Assembly: GCA_030584025.1 (NCBI GenBank)
Contig: CP129487.1
Span: 3,119,001 to 3,183,000 of the forward strand
Source: Cyclobacteriaceae bacterium
GTDB lineage: Bacteria; Bacteroidota; Bacteroidia; Cytophagales; Cyclobacteriaceae
DNA: 64,000 nt
Reading direction: 5' to 3'
In this document: one piece after another, positions 24,926 to 33,741 of the stretch
Layout: each line of letters begins with the position of its first letter
How positions within the stretch are numbered: the first letter of the stretch is position 1
Program-made: the position numbers and the translations under genes
The notes under the pieces: generated by a model
Told to the model about the DNA's origin: nothing
Database searches by the model: none
What the model saw: the letters and a program-made list of their open reading frames with translations, nothing else

Positions 24926-25565
24926 GCAACGCTTCCGGCAATTAAAAACACAGGTCGCGCAGGGCGAGGGCTTACATCTTGAATTTAAGAAGAATACATC
25001 CAATCCGCAGCAGGTTGTTCGGGAGTTAATTGCTTTTGCCAATACAAAAGGAGGAACCTTATTGATAGGTGTTTCCGATCAAGGAACAATTCCTGGCGTT
25101 ATGCATCCAGACGAAGAGTTGCTTCCGGTAATCAAACTACTTAAAAACCGGTGCCGACCATTTTTGAAATTCAAGCAAGAAATTATTGTAACACCTAAGG
25201 AAAAATTTGTGATAAGCTTGACCGTACCATCAAGCAAACGAAAGCCCCACGCATTTTTTGAAACGCGCAATCAAAAGCACGCCTATTTTCGTACCGCAGA
25301 CAAAACCATTCGAGGCAGTAAAGAATTGGCACAGATTACCTTTCTGAAATCACGAAAACAAAGTGTTGCTTTTACCTACAGCGAACATGAAGAGCAACTC
25401 ATGAAATACCTGCAAACACACGAATCAATTTCACTTCACGGTTTTGCCAAACTTACAGGGCTTAGTCTAAGCCAAGCCTCCTCCCGACTGGTGAAACTTG
25501 TGGCCGCAAATGTGTTGAACATTGTTCCACAAGAGAAAGAAGATCGGTTTATGATGAGGTTTTGA
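24870..25565 (+). CDS. AlbA_2 (Schlafen-type) putative DNA/RNA-binding protein
   Basis: 231 residues. The AlbA_2 domain is recognised by EGLHLEFKKNTSNPQQVVRELIAFANTKGGTLLIGVSDQG and by the middle KPHAFFETRNQKHAYFRTADKTIRGS. The last 65 residues look like a winged helix (LMKYLQTHESISLHGFAKLTGLSLSQASSRLVKLV). Proteins of this layout are usually called transcriptional regulators; the Schlafen relatives include nucleases. It starts inside the ATPase gene in another frame (ATG 24870, alternatives 24882 and 24888), so its translation is probably coupled to the ATPase. Confidence 0.87.
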   Translation: MTQTMKMTKKYWEGAAYDEQRFRQLKTQVAQGEGLHLEFKKNTSNPQQVVRELIAFANTKGGTLLIGVSDQGTIPGVMHPDEELLPVIKLLKNRCRPFLKFKQEIIVTPKEKFVISLTVPSSKRKPHAFFETRNQKHAYFRTADKTIRGSKELAQITFLKSRKQSVAFTYSEHEEQLMKYLQTHESISLHGFAKLTGLSLSQASSRLVKLVAANVLNIVPQEKEDRFMMRF

Positions 25566-25620
25566 ATGAAAATCGTGTGAGTTTTAAAGAAAAATTATTA
25601 GTCAAAAATTTGTTCATTCA

Positions 25621-25654
25621 AAAAAAATGAGGCCGCCTTTCAGACGACCTCATT
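25621..25654 (-). terminator. terminator of the SusCD-lipoprotein operon
   Basis: AATGAGG (25626-25632) and CCTCATT (25648-25654) plus an inner stem. As minus-strand RNA the inner positions form G-U pairs, while as plus-strand RNA they mismatch, and seven T follow on the minus strand. It lies 25 nt past the lipoprotein stop. Confidence 0.8.
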
Positions 25655-25678
25655 CTCATTTTAAATACTAAACAAATT

Positions 25679-26110
25679 TTACCGAACAGGAAAAGCTGGA
25701 CGATTAACTAACTTGGGGAATTCAGCCTGAGTAGTTAGTTCCAGTCTAAAGGTTAATGAAGTTCCCGCAGGCTGTGTAATTGTGTAGTTAACAGTACGCG
25801 TTAATTCAACACCTGTATCTTGATTGGATTCATCAAAAGTCTGAATAGTTGTAAATTCACCACTACCCTCACGCAATTTCAGAACAAGTGTCTTGGCTGG
25901 GTCGCTCTTGATATTCACATACCTTAAGGTTACAGTAACATCGGTGCCAGTTGTTGGCGCAACTGATGAAACAGGTGATACTGTGATAAACGCATTAGTA
26001 GCTGTTGATGTCCCTATCTTTTTGTAGGAGGGGCCTACAGCATTTTCTTCGCAGGAGCCAAATGCTACCGCAATAACAAGTATTATAAATAGTCTTATGT
26101 AAGGTTTCAT
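25679..26110 (-). CDS. Lipoprotein encoded behind SusD
   Basis: 143 residues with a lipoprotein signal (MKPYIRLFIILVIAVAFGSCEEN). The mature part is beta-rich and reads like one immunoglobulin-like or cadherin-like sandwich (ITVSPVSSVAPTTGTDVTVTLRYVN, TVNYTITQPAGTSLTFRLELTTQ). It is the third gene of the SusC-SusD operon and occupies the place where SusE-like surface glycan-binding lipoproteins are often found. Binding of the same ligand is an inference from position. ATG 26110 is preferred over 26140, which would overlap SusD. Confidence 0.78.
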   Translation of the reverse strand: MKPYIRLFIILVIAVAFGSCEENAVGPSYKKIGTSTATNAFITVSPVSSVAPTTGTDVTVTLRYVNIKSDPAKTLVLKLREGSGEFTTIQTFDESNQDTGVELTRTVNYTITQPAGTSLTFRLELTTQAEFPKLVNRPAFPVR

Positions 26111-26121
26111 ATTCATCATGG

Positions 26122-27549
26122 TTAGTTTTGATCCCACCAAATCCTGTCTAACAAAGTCACCTCCGGTACATTTACCGAATTTGTTGAGAACTCGCTTGAC
26201 GGATATTGTAATCTTCTGCTGAACTGGCCATTCAGGTTTTCATTTAACTGATCAGGGACAGTCATATCTTCATACTGAAAATCATACCGTCTGGCATCAT
26301 TCCATGCCTCAGGATGCAAAAACATAGCCACGTATTTCTCCTTCATCACCAAATCAAGGGTTATGTTTGCATCACCAACTGAAACTTCAGGATCACTGAT
26401 GTAGGCATCCCTGTCAACAGGATCGACACCTAACATATCCATATGTGCCGCGATTCCAGCCAGGTATGCTGCATATGCCTGGGCATTAAAGGCTGCACCC
26501 TTTGCCAGGTAAGCCTCTGCTTCTATGAACTTCTGCTCGGCAAACGTCATAACCATTACAGGAGATGTTCGGTTGGCATAGAACGTACTTTCAACCAATG
26601 TTGAAGCATCCAGCCTGAGATCAACAACATCAGGATCGCGCCCAGCACCATTTGTTGTACCCCTGAAAGTTCCCTGCTGTGTCTTACTGAACATAAACTC
26701 CATCCGTGGGTCTATAACACCGAATGTAGTTCCATCCATAGCCTCTACAATTTGCTTCGAAATCCAACCATCCAGTACTAAGCCTGCTTGGTTCATGGAA
26801 ACTACTCCCCATGGATTACGCGCATTGGCTACATCAAAGTAAACAACTTTCGCATTGTCGGCATTACCCGCAAGCCCGTTATTAATAGCTGCCAAAATAG
26901 CATCCGGATCATACGCTGGTGTTTTGCTCAAATGATTAAGGTACCGTGCCCGCAAAGCATATGCTGTTTTGATCCACCGTGAAAGGTTACCTTGAAACAT
27001 GAAATCATCTGTTCCCATAGTCAACGTAGTTTCGGTTTTTTCCAATTCGGTAATTCCATCCGACAACAGTGTGAAAACTTCAGTATATAACTGCTGCCCA
27101 TTGTCATACGTTGGCTTAATAGTCTGAACAAAAAAAGCGTCCGTATACGGCACATTGTTCCAGGAATCAACCAAAAGTGCCAGGTTGATGGCTTTCATAA
27201 TTTTAGCCACCCCCACATAATTTGGTGCTCCCTGTTGTTGAGCCAGTAACTCCATATCGCTCAGATTACTTAGTACGTTGTAAATACCCACCCACGTCCC
27301 ATTTGGGTTTATTTCCTGGTGGGTATCCGTATTGCCGCCCGCGTTGGGGCCAGCCAGGTACTGTACGAAATATGAAGTAGTATTGCCCATATTAGCCGTG
27401 TTAGTAGCTGTTCGCATACTGACTACCGACATTAGTCCCTTAACCGGAACAACCGTTGGTCTATTAGGGTCTGTGTTAACGTCAAGATAATCTTCACAGC
27501 CTGTGAAAACACCCACGATGATTAATAATATAAAGAATCTTAGTTTCAT
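26122..27549 (-). CDS. SusD/RagB family lipoprotein (SusD-like 2 type)
   Basis: 475 residues with a lipobox (FILLIIVGVFTGCEDYLDVNTDPN). The helical body has the TPR-like features of the SusD fold: WVGIYNVLSNLSDMELLAQQ, KIMKAINLALLVDSWNNVPYTDAF and, near the C-terminus, EKYVAMFLHPEAWNDARRYDF. SusD proteins cap the SusC barrel and capture glycan or peptide ligands at the cell surface. The CEDYLDVNTDPN start and overall size fit the SusD-like 2 branch. The gap to SusC is 11 bp. No glycoside hydrolase or peptidase gene is in the operon, so the ligand is unknown. Confidence 0.94.
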   Translation of the reverse strand: MKLRFFILLIIVGVFTGCEDYLDVNTDPNRPTVVPVKGLMSVVSMRTATNTANMGNTTSYFVQYLAGPNAGGNTDTHQEINPNGTWVGIYNVLSNLSDMELLAQQQGAPNYVGVAKIMKAINLALLVDSWNNVPYTDAFFVQTIKPTYDNGQQLYTEVFTLLSDGITELEKTETTLTMGTDDFMFQGNLSRWIKTAYALRARYLNHLSKTPAYDPDAILAAINNGLAGNADNAKVVYFDVANARNPWGVVSMNQAGLVLDGWISKQIVEAMDGTTFGVIDPRMEFMFSKTQQGTFRGTTNGAGRDPDVVDLRLDASTLVESTFYANRTSPVMVMTFAEQKFIEAEAYLAKGAAFNAQAYAAYLAGIAAHMDMLGVDPVDRDAYISDPEVSVGDANITLDLVMKEKYVAMFLHPEAWNDARRYDFQYEDMTVPDQLNENLNGQFSRRLQYPSSEFSTNSVNVPEVTLLDRIWWDQN

Positions 27550-27560
27550 ACTTTTAAACA

Positions 27561-30500
27561 TTATAGGGTAAGATTAATAGAGAACAGCGCGCTTCTTGTT
27601 CCTGGATAACCCATACCAGAAAGACCTGTAGCATTACTTGCTGTACCGCTTGCATACGATTCCGGATCGAAGTTACCCCACGGTGTCCATAAAATAATAT
27701 TATTCAAGGATGCCGATACAGATACCGCCCTGATTGATAGAGGTGTAAGCCAACTCTTTGGCAGGTTATAATTCAACGTTACATTACGCAACTTCACGAA
27801 AGAGGCATCATATACAAAGTTCTCGGACATTGCCCTGTGAATATTTCTATAATAACCAGCGCCATAATCTCTTCCATCCGGTCCAAGACCCTGGCCTAAC
27901 CAAACTTGTTGGGTATTGGGTGTACCATCTGCTAATACCCCATCAAAAATTACCACGTCATTTCTGTCGTTGGTGAAGTCAGGCTTCAAAAATGCAGCAA
28001 GCCAGTTACCATACTGGTCATACTGATCATTTCCCCATCTTACATCAACCAAAAAAGAAAGTGAAAGATTTTTGTAACTGAAGGTGTTTCGGATACCAGC
28101 TAACCAATCAGGCATCGCATTTCCTACCACTAGTTGTTTGCTGGCAGGAGTCAGCATTGGAAATCCTGCATTGGAGCCGGAACTCGAAATTACAATGGGT
28201 CTGTTTCTGTCTAAATGGGTAATTCCCTCAGGCTCACCACCCGGGTAATATCGTTGGTAACCGGTTCCATACAAATCCCCATAGGGCTGACCATTGGTAA
28301 TACGCATGGTCACAGTTGCTGCCAGATAACCCGATTGGCTTGCCAATGGGATATCTGTAACACCTTCTGCTATATCAACCACCATATTCCTATTCCGAGT
28401 GTAATTAACCATTGCGTCCCAACGAAAATCACCTATCTGCAGGGGTGTGCCGCTAAGTGTCAGCTCAATACCTTTGTTTTCAATTTCTCCTGCATTGATC
28501 CATAAAGATGAATACCCGGTTGTATTTGATACCGGCACGGCAAGAATCTGATCTTTGCTATTGGCTTTATACCAGGTAAAATCAACTCCTAGTTTGTTTT
28601 CAAATAACTTTAGTTCTGTTCCAAACTCAACGGTAGTTGTTATTTCAGGAACCAACTGGTTGCTCCCCCTTTGAGCAGATCGTACATAACCTACAATCTC
28701 GTTAAGTGGGAACGCAGATGCGACCTCATAGGTAGAAGCTGTTCTGTAGGGCTCTGTATCCTTACCTACTTGTCCATACGCAGCACGTAATTTTCCATAA
28801 CTCAATTGGCTTGGTAGGTTTAGTACATCATTAAACACAAAACTCAAACTTGCCGAAGGATAAAAGAATGAGTTATTACCAACTGGCAAAGTGGATGTCC
28901 AGTCATTTCTGGCCGTTAGGTTGAGGTACAAAAAGCTTTTATAATCTAAAGTGGCATCCGCGAATACTCCAACTAAACGTCTTCTAAACGTATTTTCTGT
29001 CACCCGTTGTTCTCGTACGTTAGTGAAGCTATAGAAACCTGGTGTCACAAAATTGCCCCCATAGTTATAGCTATAGTTGAGATCCGTTTCAAATAACTCA
29101 TGACCAATGCGGGCAGTTGCATTCAAGTCCGGTGTTATCTTTTTATCGAACGTTACAAAAAAGTTGGAGTTCACCACCCGGTTAATAAACCTGCGCTGCT
29201 CCATATAACCAGTTGCACTGAGACCGCTGAGATTTTCTCCGGCAACTCCTTTGGCACCGGGTACTATTTCATCACGCTTGTCCACGTAAAAGTCATGGCC
29301 AAACCGGTAGGTAAATTGTAGCCAATCAACTGGTTTGTAGTTAAAAGTCAGGTTGCCGATAGTGCGGTCTACCCGATCTTCATACGTCCAAAATTCGGCT
29401 GTCCACAGAGGATTAGCAGACAGAATGCCAGCTATCTGCGTTCCGTCAGGCTTCTTATACTTGGTTATGTCCTGCGTGTGCGACCAGTACATAAGCCGTT
29501 CACCCATACTGGTATGAGGCACTCTGTTTCCTCCAGAATTGGAGTAGTTTACGCTGGCCTCTATATTAAACTTCTCACTGAATTTTGCTGTTCCCCGAAA
29601 ACGAGCCGATGTTCTTCCCCAGTCGGAGAAAGGAATAATTCCTTTTTGATCAGTATTGTTTACGGATGTATAAAAGGTAAATACATCATTTCCACCAGAG
29701 ATATTGAAATAAGAATCGCGCATACCTCCGGTCCTGAAAAAGTTTTCATAATTGTTATAATACACGTAAGTCGGATCAACTACTGATTGAGCTTCAATCA
29801 AGGCTCCCGAAGCAGAATACACGCTACCATCATCTATGCCATACCATCCTCGTCCAAAATTTTTCTGAAATTCCGGAAGCTTATTAATCTTATCCGCACT
29901 AAAGGTGGTGCCCACATTAATCGTAAGGCCACCTCCTGATTTTCCTCTTTTGGTAGTAATTACTACCGCACCATTTGCGGCACGTACCCCGTAAAGACCC
30001 GTTGCAGCAGCACCCTTCAGAATGCTGATGGTCTCAATATCATTCGGATTAATGTCAGCAGCCCGGTTGGACATTCCGCGTGAAAAAGTTGAGTTTTCGT
30101 TTGTTGTATTATCAATAGGAACACCATCTACAATAAAGAGCGGCTGGTTATCTGCATTTGGATTCAATGAAGTTACACCGCGTACCAAAATCCTTGCTCC
30201 CATACCTGGACCACCACCTGTGTTTGTTATTTGCACACCAGCCACCTGGCCTTGTAGTGCCGACACAATATTTGGTTGCCTAACTTCAGTTAATTCTTTT
30301 GAACCCACAGATTGTACAGCATACCCCAATGATTGCTTACTCTTCTCGATACCGAAAGAAGTAACCACAACTTCTGAGAGTTGTGTTACATCAACACTTA
30401 GCTGGACATTGATCTCTGTTCGTGCACCGATTTCAACCTCCTGGGTTTGAAAACCAATAAAAGAAAAGATGAGTGTCCCGCCTGAAGGATTAACCTGAAT

Positions 30501-30752
30501 AGTGAAATTTCCCTGGGCATCAGAAACAACTCCGGTTGACGTACCTTTCAAAATTACGTTCACACCAGGCAAAGCTGAGCCATCATCCGCTGAACTCACC
30601 TTTCCGGTGACTGTGCGTTCCTGGGCATTGGCAGGAAAGGAAAAAATAATGCCAGCAGCAAAAATCAACCAACAAAACATCCTAAGCACCGGCAACATGG
30701 TTTGAATACTGTCGCGTGGCTTTAACTTAAAACAGTAAAGCTTTTTGATCAT
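27561..30752 (-). CDS. SusC/RagA family TonB-dependent transporter
   Basis: 1063 residues from ATG 30752 (alternative ATG 30776; the open frame runs to 30893). Signal peptide (MLPVLRMFCWLIFAAGIIF to ANAQ), a carboxypeptidase-regulatory-like domain (VTGKVSSADDGSALPGVNVILKG), a TonB box region (VVVTSFGIEKSK), a plug (NIVSALQGQVAGVQITNTGG, ILVRGVTSLNPN, PLFIVDGVPIDN) and a long 22-stranded barrel. It imports ligands captured by SusD across the outer membrane with TonB energy. The dyad at 30789-30830 lies between its start and the divergent DeoR-type gene. Confidence 0.95.
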   Translation of the reverse strand: MIKKLYCFKLKPRDSIQTMLPVLRMFCWLIFAAGIIFSFPANAQERTVTGKVSSADDGSALPGVNVILKGTSTGVVSDAQGNFTIQVNPSGGTLIFSFIGFQTQEVEIGARTEINVQLSVDVTQLSEVVVTSFGIEKSKQSLGYAVQSVGSKELTEVRQPNIVSALQGQVAGVQITNTGGGPGMGARILVRGVTSLNPNADNQPLFIVDGVPIDNTTNENSTFSRGMSNRAADINPNDIETISILKGAAATGLYGVRAANGAVVITTKRGKSGGGLTINVGTTFSADKINKLPEFQKNFGRGWYGIDDGSVYSASGALIEAQSVVDPTYVYYNNYENFFRTGGMRDSYFNISGGNDVFTFYTSVNNTDQKGIIPFSDWGRTSARFRGTAKFSEKFNIEASVNYSNSGGNRVPHTSMGERLMYWSHTQDITKYKKPDGTQIAGILSANPLWTAEFWTYEDRVDRTIGNLTFNYKPVDWLQFTYRFGHDFYVDKRDEIVPGAKGVAGENLSGLSATGYMEQRRFINRVVNSNFFVTFDKKITPDLNATARIGHELFETDLNYSYNYGGNFVTPGFYSFTNVREQRVTENTFRRRLVGVFADATLDYKSFLYLNLTARNDWTSTLPVGNNSFFYPSASLSFVFNDVLNLPSQLSYGKLRAAYGQVGKDTEPYRTASTYEVASAFPLNEIVGYVRSAQRGSNQLVPEITTTVEFGTELKLFENKLGVDFTWYKANSKDQILAVPVSNTTGYSSLWINAGEIENKGIELTLSGTPLQIGDFRWDAMVNYTRNRNMVVDIAEGVTDIPLASQSGYLAATVTMRITNGQPYGDLYGTGYQRYYPGGEPEGITHLDRNRPIVISSSGSNAGFPMLTPASKQLVVGNAMPDWLAGIRNTFSYKNLSLSFLVDVRWGNDQYDQYGNWLAAFLKPDFTNDRNDVVIFDGVLADGTPNTQQVWLGQGLGPDGRDYGAGYYRNIHRAMSENFVYDASFVKLRNVTLNYNLPKSWLTPLSIRAVSVSASLNNIILWTPWGNFDPESYASGTASNATGLSGMGYPGTRSALFSINLTL

Positions 30753-30788
30753 GTGGTAATTGATTAAGTGAAACATGGTTTTTAGTGG

Positions 30789-30830
30789 TTTTGCAAAGTT
30801 TTTCGAAATTTTTCGGGATACTTTGCAAAA
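30789..30830. promoter_or_regulatory. candidate operator between SusC and the DeoR-type gene
   Basis: TTTTGCAAAGT (30789-30799) and ACTTTGCAAAA (30820-30830) are perfect inverted 11-bp arms with a 20-bp spacer, four helical turns between arm centres at most. Each arm contains the palindrome TTTGCAAA. It sits between divergent promoters and is the obvious candidate binding site for the adjacent regulator. Confidence 0.6.
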
Positions 30831-30904
30831 AACCTTTTGAAAATATGATAATTTGAGCAAAAGCCAATCAAAAGCAGCAAGAAATTGCAACATCCCTGTT
30901 AATC

Positions 30905-31654
30905 ATGCTGAAAGAAGAGCGTTTAAATTTCATTTTAAGTGAAGTTCAGGTGCGGAACAGGGTACTACTTTCCGATTTGGCCAACAACCTGAATGTATCG
31001 GAGGATACCGTGCGAAGAGATTTGAAATACCTTGATGAACAAGGGAAAATAAAAAAGGTGCACGGTGGAGCCATTTCAAATTCCTTCCATGTATACACCT
31101 ATAAGGAAAACAACATTTATGCACACGAACAAAAGTCGGTGATTGCCAGAAAAGCTCATTCCTTGTTGAATGATGGCCAAGGCATACTGATGAGCGGTGG
31201 AACCACGAACCTGGAGGTGGCCCGACTTCTCCCATCTACTTTCCATGGCACTGTTTTCACGCCAAGCTTGCTGGTGGCTATGGAATTATCGGAACACCCA
31301 AATGTTGAAACTATCCTGATAGGGGGCAGACTTTCCCACGAATCCCAGATTGCGTTAGGTGGGGATACAGTCAATACCATATCTCAAATACGTGCCGACC
31401 TTTGCTTTTTAGGCACGAGTTACTTCGATGCAGGTTTTGGTTTATCTGAAATTGACCTGGAGGTAGTCCACTTGAAAAGGGCCATGATACAAGCCTCCAA
31501 AAAAATAGTCTCATTAAGTATTTCTGAAAAACTAAATTCAATTAAACGTTATAAGGTATGCGAGACACATGCTATTCATACCTTAATTACTGAACTAAAT
31601 CCGGACAATCCTTTTTTTGATGATTTCAAAAAGAAAGGGTTGGAAATTCTATAA
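30905..31654 (+). CDS. DeoR/GlpR-type transcription regulator
   Basis: 249 residues. The N-terminal winged helix (RLNFILSEVQVRNRVLLSDLANNLNVSEDTVRRDLKYLDEQGKIKKVHGGAIS) is a textbook DeoR pattern. The C-terminal sensor domain has the phosphate-sugar isomerase-like motifs GILMSGGTTNLEVARLL, ILIGGRLSHESQIALGG and LGTSYFDAGFGLSEIDLE. Members are usually repressors released by a sugar phosphate. It diverges from the SusCD operon and probably controls it and itself through the dyad between them. Confidence 0.93.
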   Translation: MLKEERLNFILSEVQVRNRVLLSDLANNLNVSEDTVRRDLKYLDEQGKIKKVHGGAISNSFHVYTYKENNIYAHEQKSVIARKAHSLLNDGQGILMSGGTTNLEVARLLPSTFHGTVFTPSLLVAMELSEHPNVETILIGGRLSHESQIALGGDTVNTISQIRADLCFLGTSYFDAGFGLSEIDLEVVHLKRAMIQASKKIVSLSISEKLNSIKRYKVCETHAIHTLITELNPDNPFFDDFKKKGLEIL

Positions 31655-31763
31655 TTAACCGTGAAGCATCAGACCCATAAAGGAAACAGTTTGAGATAGC
31701 TTCCAAAAAAATTTACCCCGATTAGTTTCTTTTGCAAATACCGGGCATTTACCTAACTTCCGG

Positions 31764-31771
31764 TAGTTTTG
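31764..31771 (+). promoter_or_regulatory. candidate -7 element upstream of phoH
   Basis: TAGTTTTG, 118 nt before the phoH start and 3 nt before the ATG of a 42-codon reading frame. No -33 match at the right distance. Confidence 0.4.
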
Positions 31772-31774
31772 GAG

Positions 31775-31903
31775 ATGAAGGGCTTCCTCATTAATTTTTT
31801 AAACTTCTCTTGCATCCGTATTCAGATCAATACACAATACCCTATTGCAGGTGTGTTTGCTCATTCATTTTTTTTAATCCGCTACGCTTATGTCAAAGAC
31901 TAA
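31775..31903 (+). CDS. possible 42-residue leader peptide overlapping phoH
   Basis: An open frame starting 3 nt after a -7 element and ending 14 nt inside phoH in another frame. The product (MKGFLINFLNFSCIRIQINT, then YPIAGVFAHSFFLIRYAYVKD) is hydrophobic and matches nothing I know. It fills most of the 235-bp gap. It may be a translated leader coupled to phoH, or chance. Confidence 0.25.
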   Translation: MKGFLINFLNFSCIRIQINTQYPIAGVFAHSFFLIRYAYVKD

Positions 31904-33233
31904 AAAGGAGAAAAAAATCTTCGTGTTAGACACGTCCGTAATTATTTACGAGCACAACTCCATCCTCAATTTTGATGAACACGACATCGGTATTCCCATT
32001 ACCGTGCTGGAGGAACTGGACAACTTCAAAAAAGGAAACGACACTAAGAACTTTGAAGCACGTGAGTTTATCAGGCTGATGGATAAGCTGGCCAAAGACC
32101 AAATGCTGCACCAGTGGAACCCGATCAACGGAAAAGGAAAGGGAGATTTTAAGGTGATTATGGACACCAGCGGAAATGGTACGCTGGATGCCAACCGGGT
32201 GTTTAATGAAGATAAACCCGATCACCGCATACTAAACTCCGCGCTGCTGCTTCAAAAAGAAGAACGGGGACGCAAGGTTATACTCGTTTCGAAAGATGTA
32301 AACCTGAGGCTAAAAGCTAAGTCCCTCGGCTTGCATGCCGAAGATTACACGACTGGTAAAATTCAAAATATTTCTTCGCTCTATTCGGGCCGTACCGTTA
32401 TTGAAGATGTGAATGCAGACATCATCAATCTGATTTACGAAAAGGGATATTGCCCCCCGGAAGAAATTCTGGGAAAAATCAAACCTGAAAAGAACCATTA
32501 CTACATTTTGAAGAGTGGTAAAAAATCAGTGCTGGCGTACTACAATCCGTTCAATGAAATGATAGAGCAGGTTGAGAAGCGATCCATATATGGTGTGAAG
32601 CCCCGAAATGCAGAACAAACCTTTGCCATTCACGCCCTGCTAAAACCCGAGGTTAAACTGGTAAGTATACAAGGCGTTGCGGGTACAGGAAAAACACTGA
32701 TTGCATTGGCCGCAGCACTGGAACAAAAGCGCGACTTCCGGCAAATCTACCTGGCTCGTCCGATCGTTCCATTAAGTAACAAAGACATCGGGTATCTTCC
32801 GGGTGACATCAAGTCGAAACTTAATCCCTACATGGAGCCCCTATGGGATAACCTGAAGTTTATTCAAAATCAATACAGCGAATCAGACAAGGAATACTCC
32901 AAGATCACCGAAATGGTGAACCAGGAAAAACTGGTTATTACACCACTGGCCTACATTCGTGGACGAAGTTTATCCAACATTTGCTTCATTGTTGACGAGG
33001 CTCAGAACCTGACTCCGCACGAAGTAAAAACCGTCATCACCCGGGCAGGCGAAAACACCAAAATCATATTTACGGGCGATATCTACCAGATTGACACCCC
33101 GTACCTCGATGCCCAAAGTAATGGCCTATCCTACCTGATCGATCGGCTAAAGGGTAATGAGCTCTATGCCCACATAACCCTCGAAAAAGGCGAACGTTCT
33201 GAGCTGGCGAACCTGGCAAACAACTTATTGTAG
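31890..33233 (+). CDS. PhoH-like protein with N-terminal PIN domain
   Basis: 447 residues. The N-terminal PIN ribonuclease domain (about 8-150) has KIFVLDTSVIIYEH, ITVLEELDNFKKG and VSKDVNLRLKAKSLG with the acidic active-site residues. The C-terminal PhoH ATPase domain (about 230-447) has the Walker A SIQGVAGTGKTLIALAAAL and the Walker B FIVDEAQNLTPHEVK followed by FTGDIYQID. This PhoH2 layout is described as an RNA-unwinding and RNA-cutting enzyme in mycobacteria. It stands alone; the 244 bp after it (33234-33477) hold no gene or clear structure. Confidence 0.94.
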   Translation: MSKTKKEKKIFVLDTSVIIYEHNSILNFDEHDIGIPITVLEELDNFKKGNDTKNFEAREFIRLMDKLAKDQMLHQWNPINGKGKGDFKVIMDTSGNGTLDANRVFNEDKPDHRILNSALLLQKEERGRKVILVSKDVNLRLKAKSLGLHAEDYTTGKIQNISSLYSGRTVIEDVNADIINLIYEKGYCPPEEILGKIKPEKNHYYILKSGKKSVLAYYNPFNEMIEQVEKRSIYGVKPRNAEQTFAIHALLKPEVKLVSIQGVAGTGKTLIALAAALEQKRDFRQIYLARPIVPLSNKDIGYLPGDIKSKLNPYMEPLWDNLKFIQNQYSESDKEYSKITEMVNQEKLVITPLAYIRGRSLSNICFIVDEAQNLTPHEVKTVITRAGENTKIIFTGDIYQIDTPYLDAQSNGLSYLIDRLKGNELYAHITLEKGERSELANLANNLL

Positions 33234-33440
33234 GCTAATTAAGGTGGTGCAAGATTTTCCTCTTTTTTGAAGTAATTGAGGCTTAAGTAAGCCACTAGAC
33301 TACATGCTCAATCAAATCTGTTGAATCGGGCGTGTAAGGTTACCGGGCAACTCCTAAGGTTGTGCGTCAACTTCCCCTTTATGCGCTCAAAGTGCACATA
33401 CTCTAAAAAGCCTCCATTATGACAGGGGGTAACTCCACCC

Positions 33441-33448
33441 TATTTTTG
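33441..33448 (+). promoter_or_regulatory. -7 element of the 83-residue protein gene
   Basis: TATTTTTG, 29 nt before the ATG at 33478, followed by CCG. No clear -33 element. Confidence 0.45.
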
Positions 33449-33477
33449 CCGTATTAAACGGAACAAATTCATTAATC

Positions 33478-33729
33478 ATGTTCAGAAAATTGTATTTCAA
33501 AAGTCTTTCTGCAGCCCGTCAAATTGCTGCTTTGCGTGAAAAGGGAACGATGCTGGGAACACGTTTGAAAAACGGGCGTAAGGCCTATTTGTACCTGCTA
33601 AAGGATTTTTGTGCAGAGGTGATTTTCCTTAATGACGATACAGAACTTAATCCGGAAAAAATAACAACGTTTGATAACGTTCAGGAATTTAACAGCTACC
33701 TCGAACGCGAATTCAGGGCAAGTTTTTAA
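33478..33729 (+). CDS. 83-residue protein of unknown function
   Basis: MFRKLYFKSLSAARQIAALREKG, then GTRLKNGRKAYLYLLKDFCAEVIFLNDD and a C-terminal helix ending EREFRASF. It is cytoplasmic, basic at the N-terminus, with two strand-like segments in the middle. I do not recognise the family. A -7 element 29 nt upstream and normal composition argue that it is expressed. It is convergent with sucD at a distance of 12 bp. Confidence 0.7.
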   Translation: MFRKLYFKSLSAARQIAALREKGTMLGTRLKNGRKAYLYLLKDFCAEVIFLNDDTELNPEKITTFDNVQEFNSYLEREFRASF

Positions 33730-33741
33730 GGAACCTGATTG

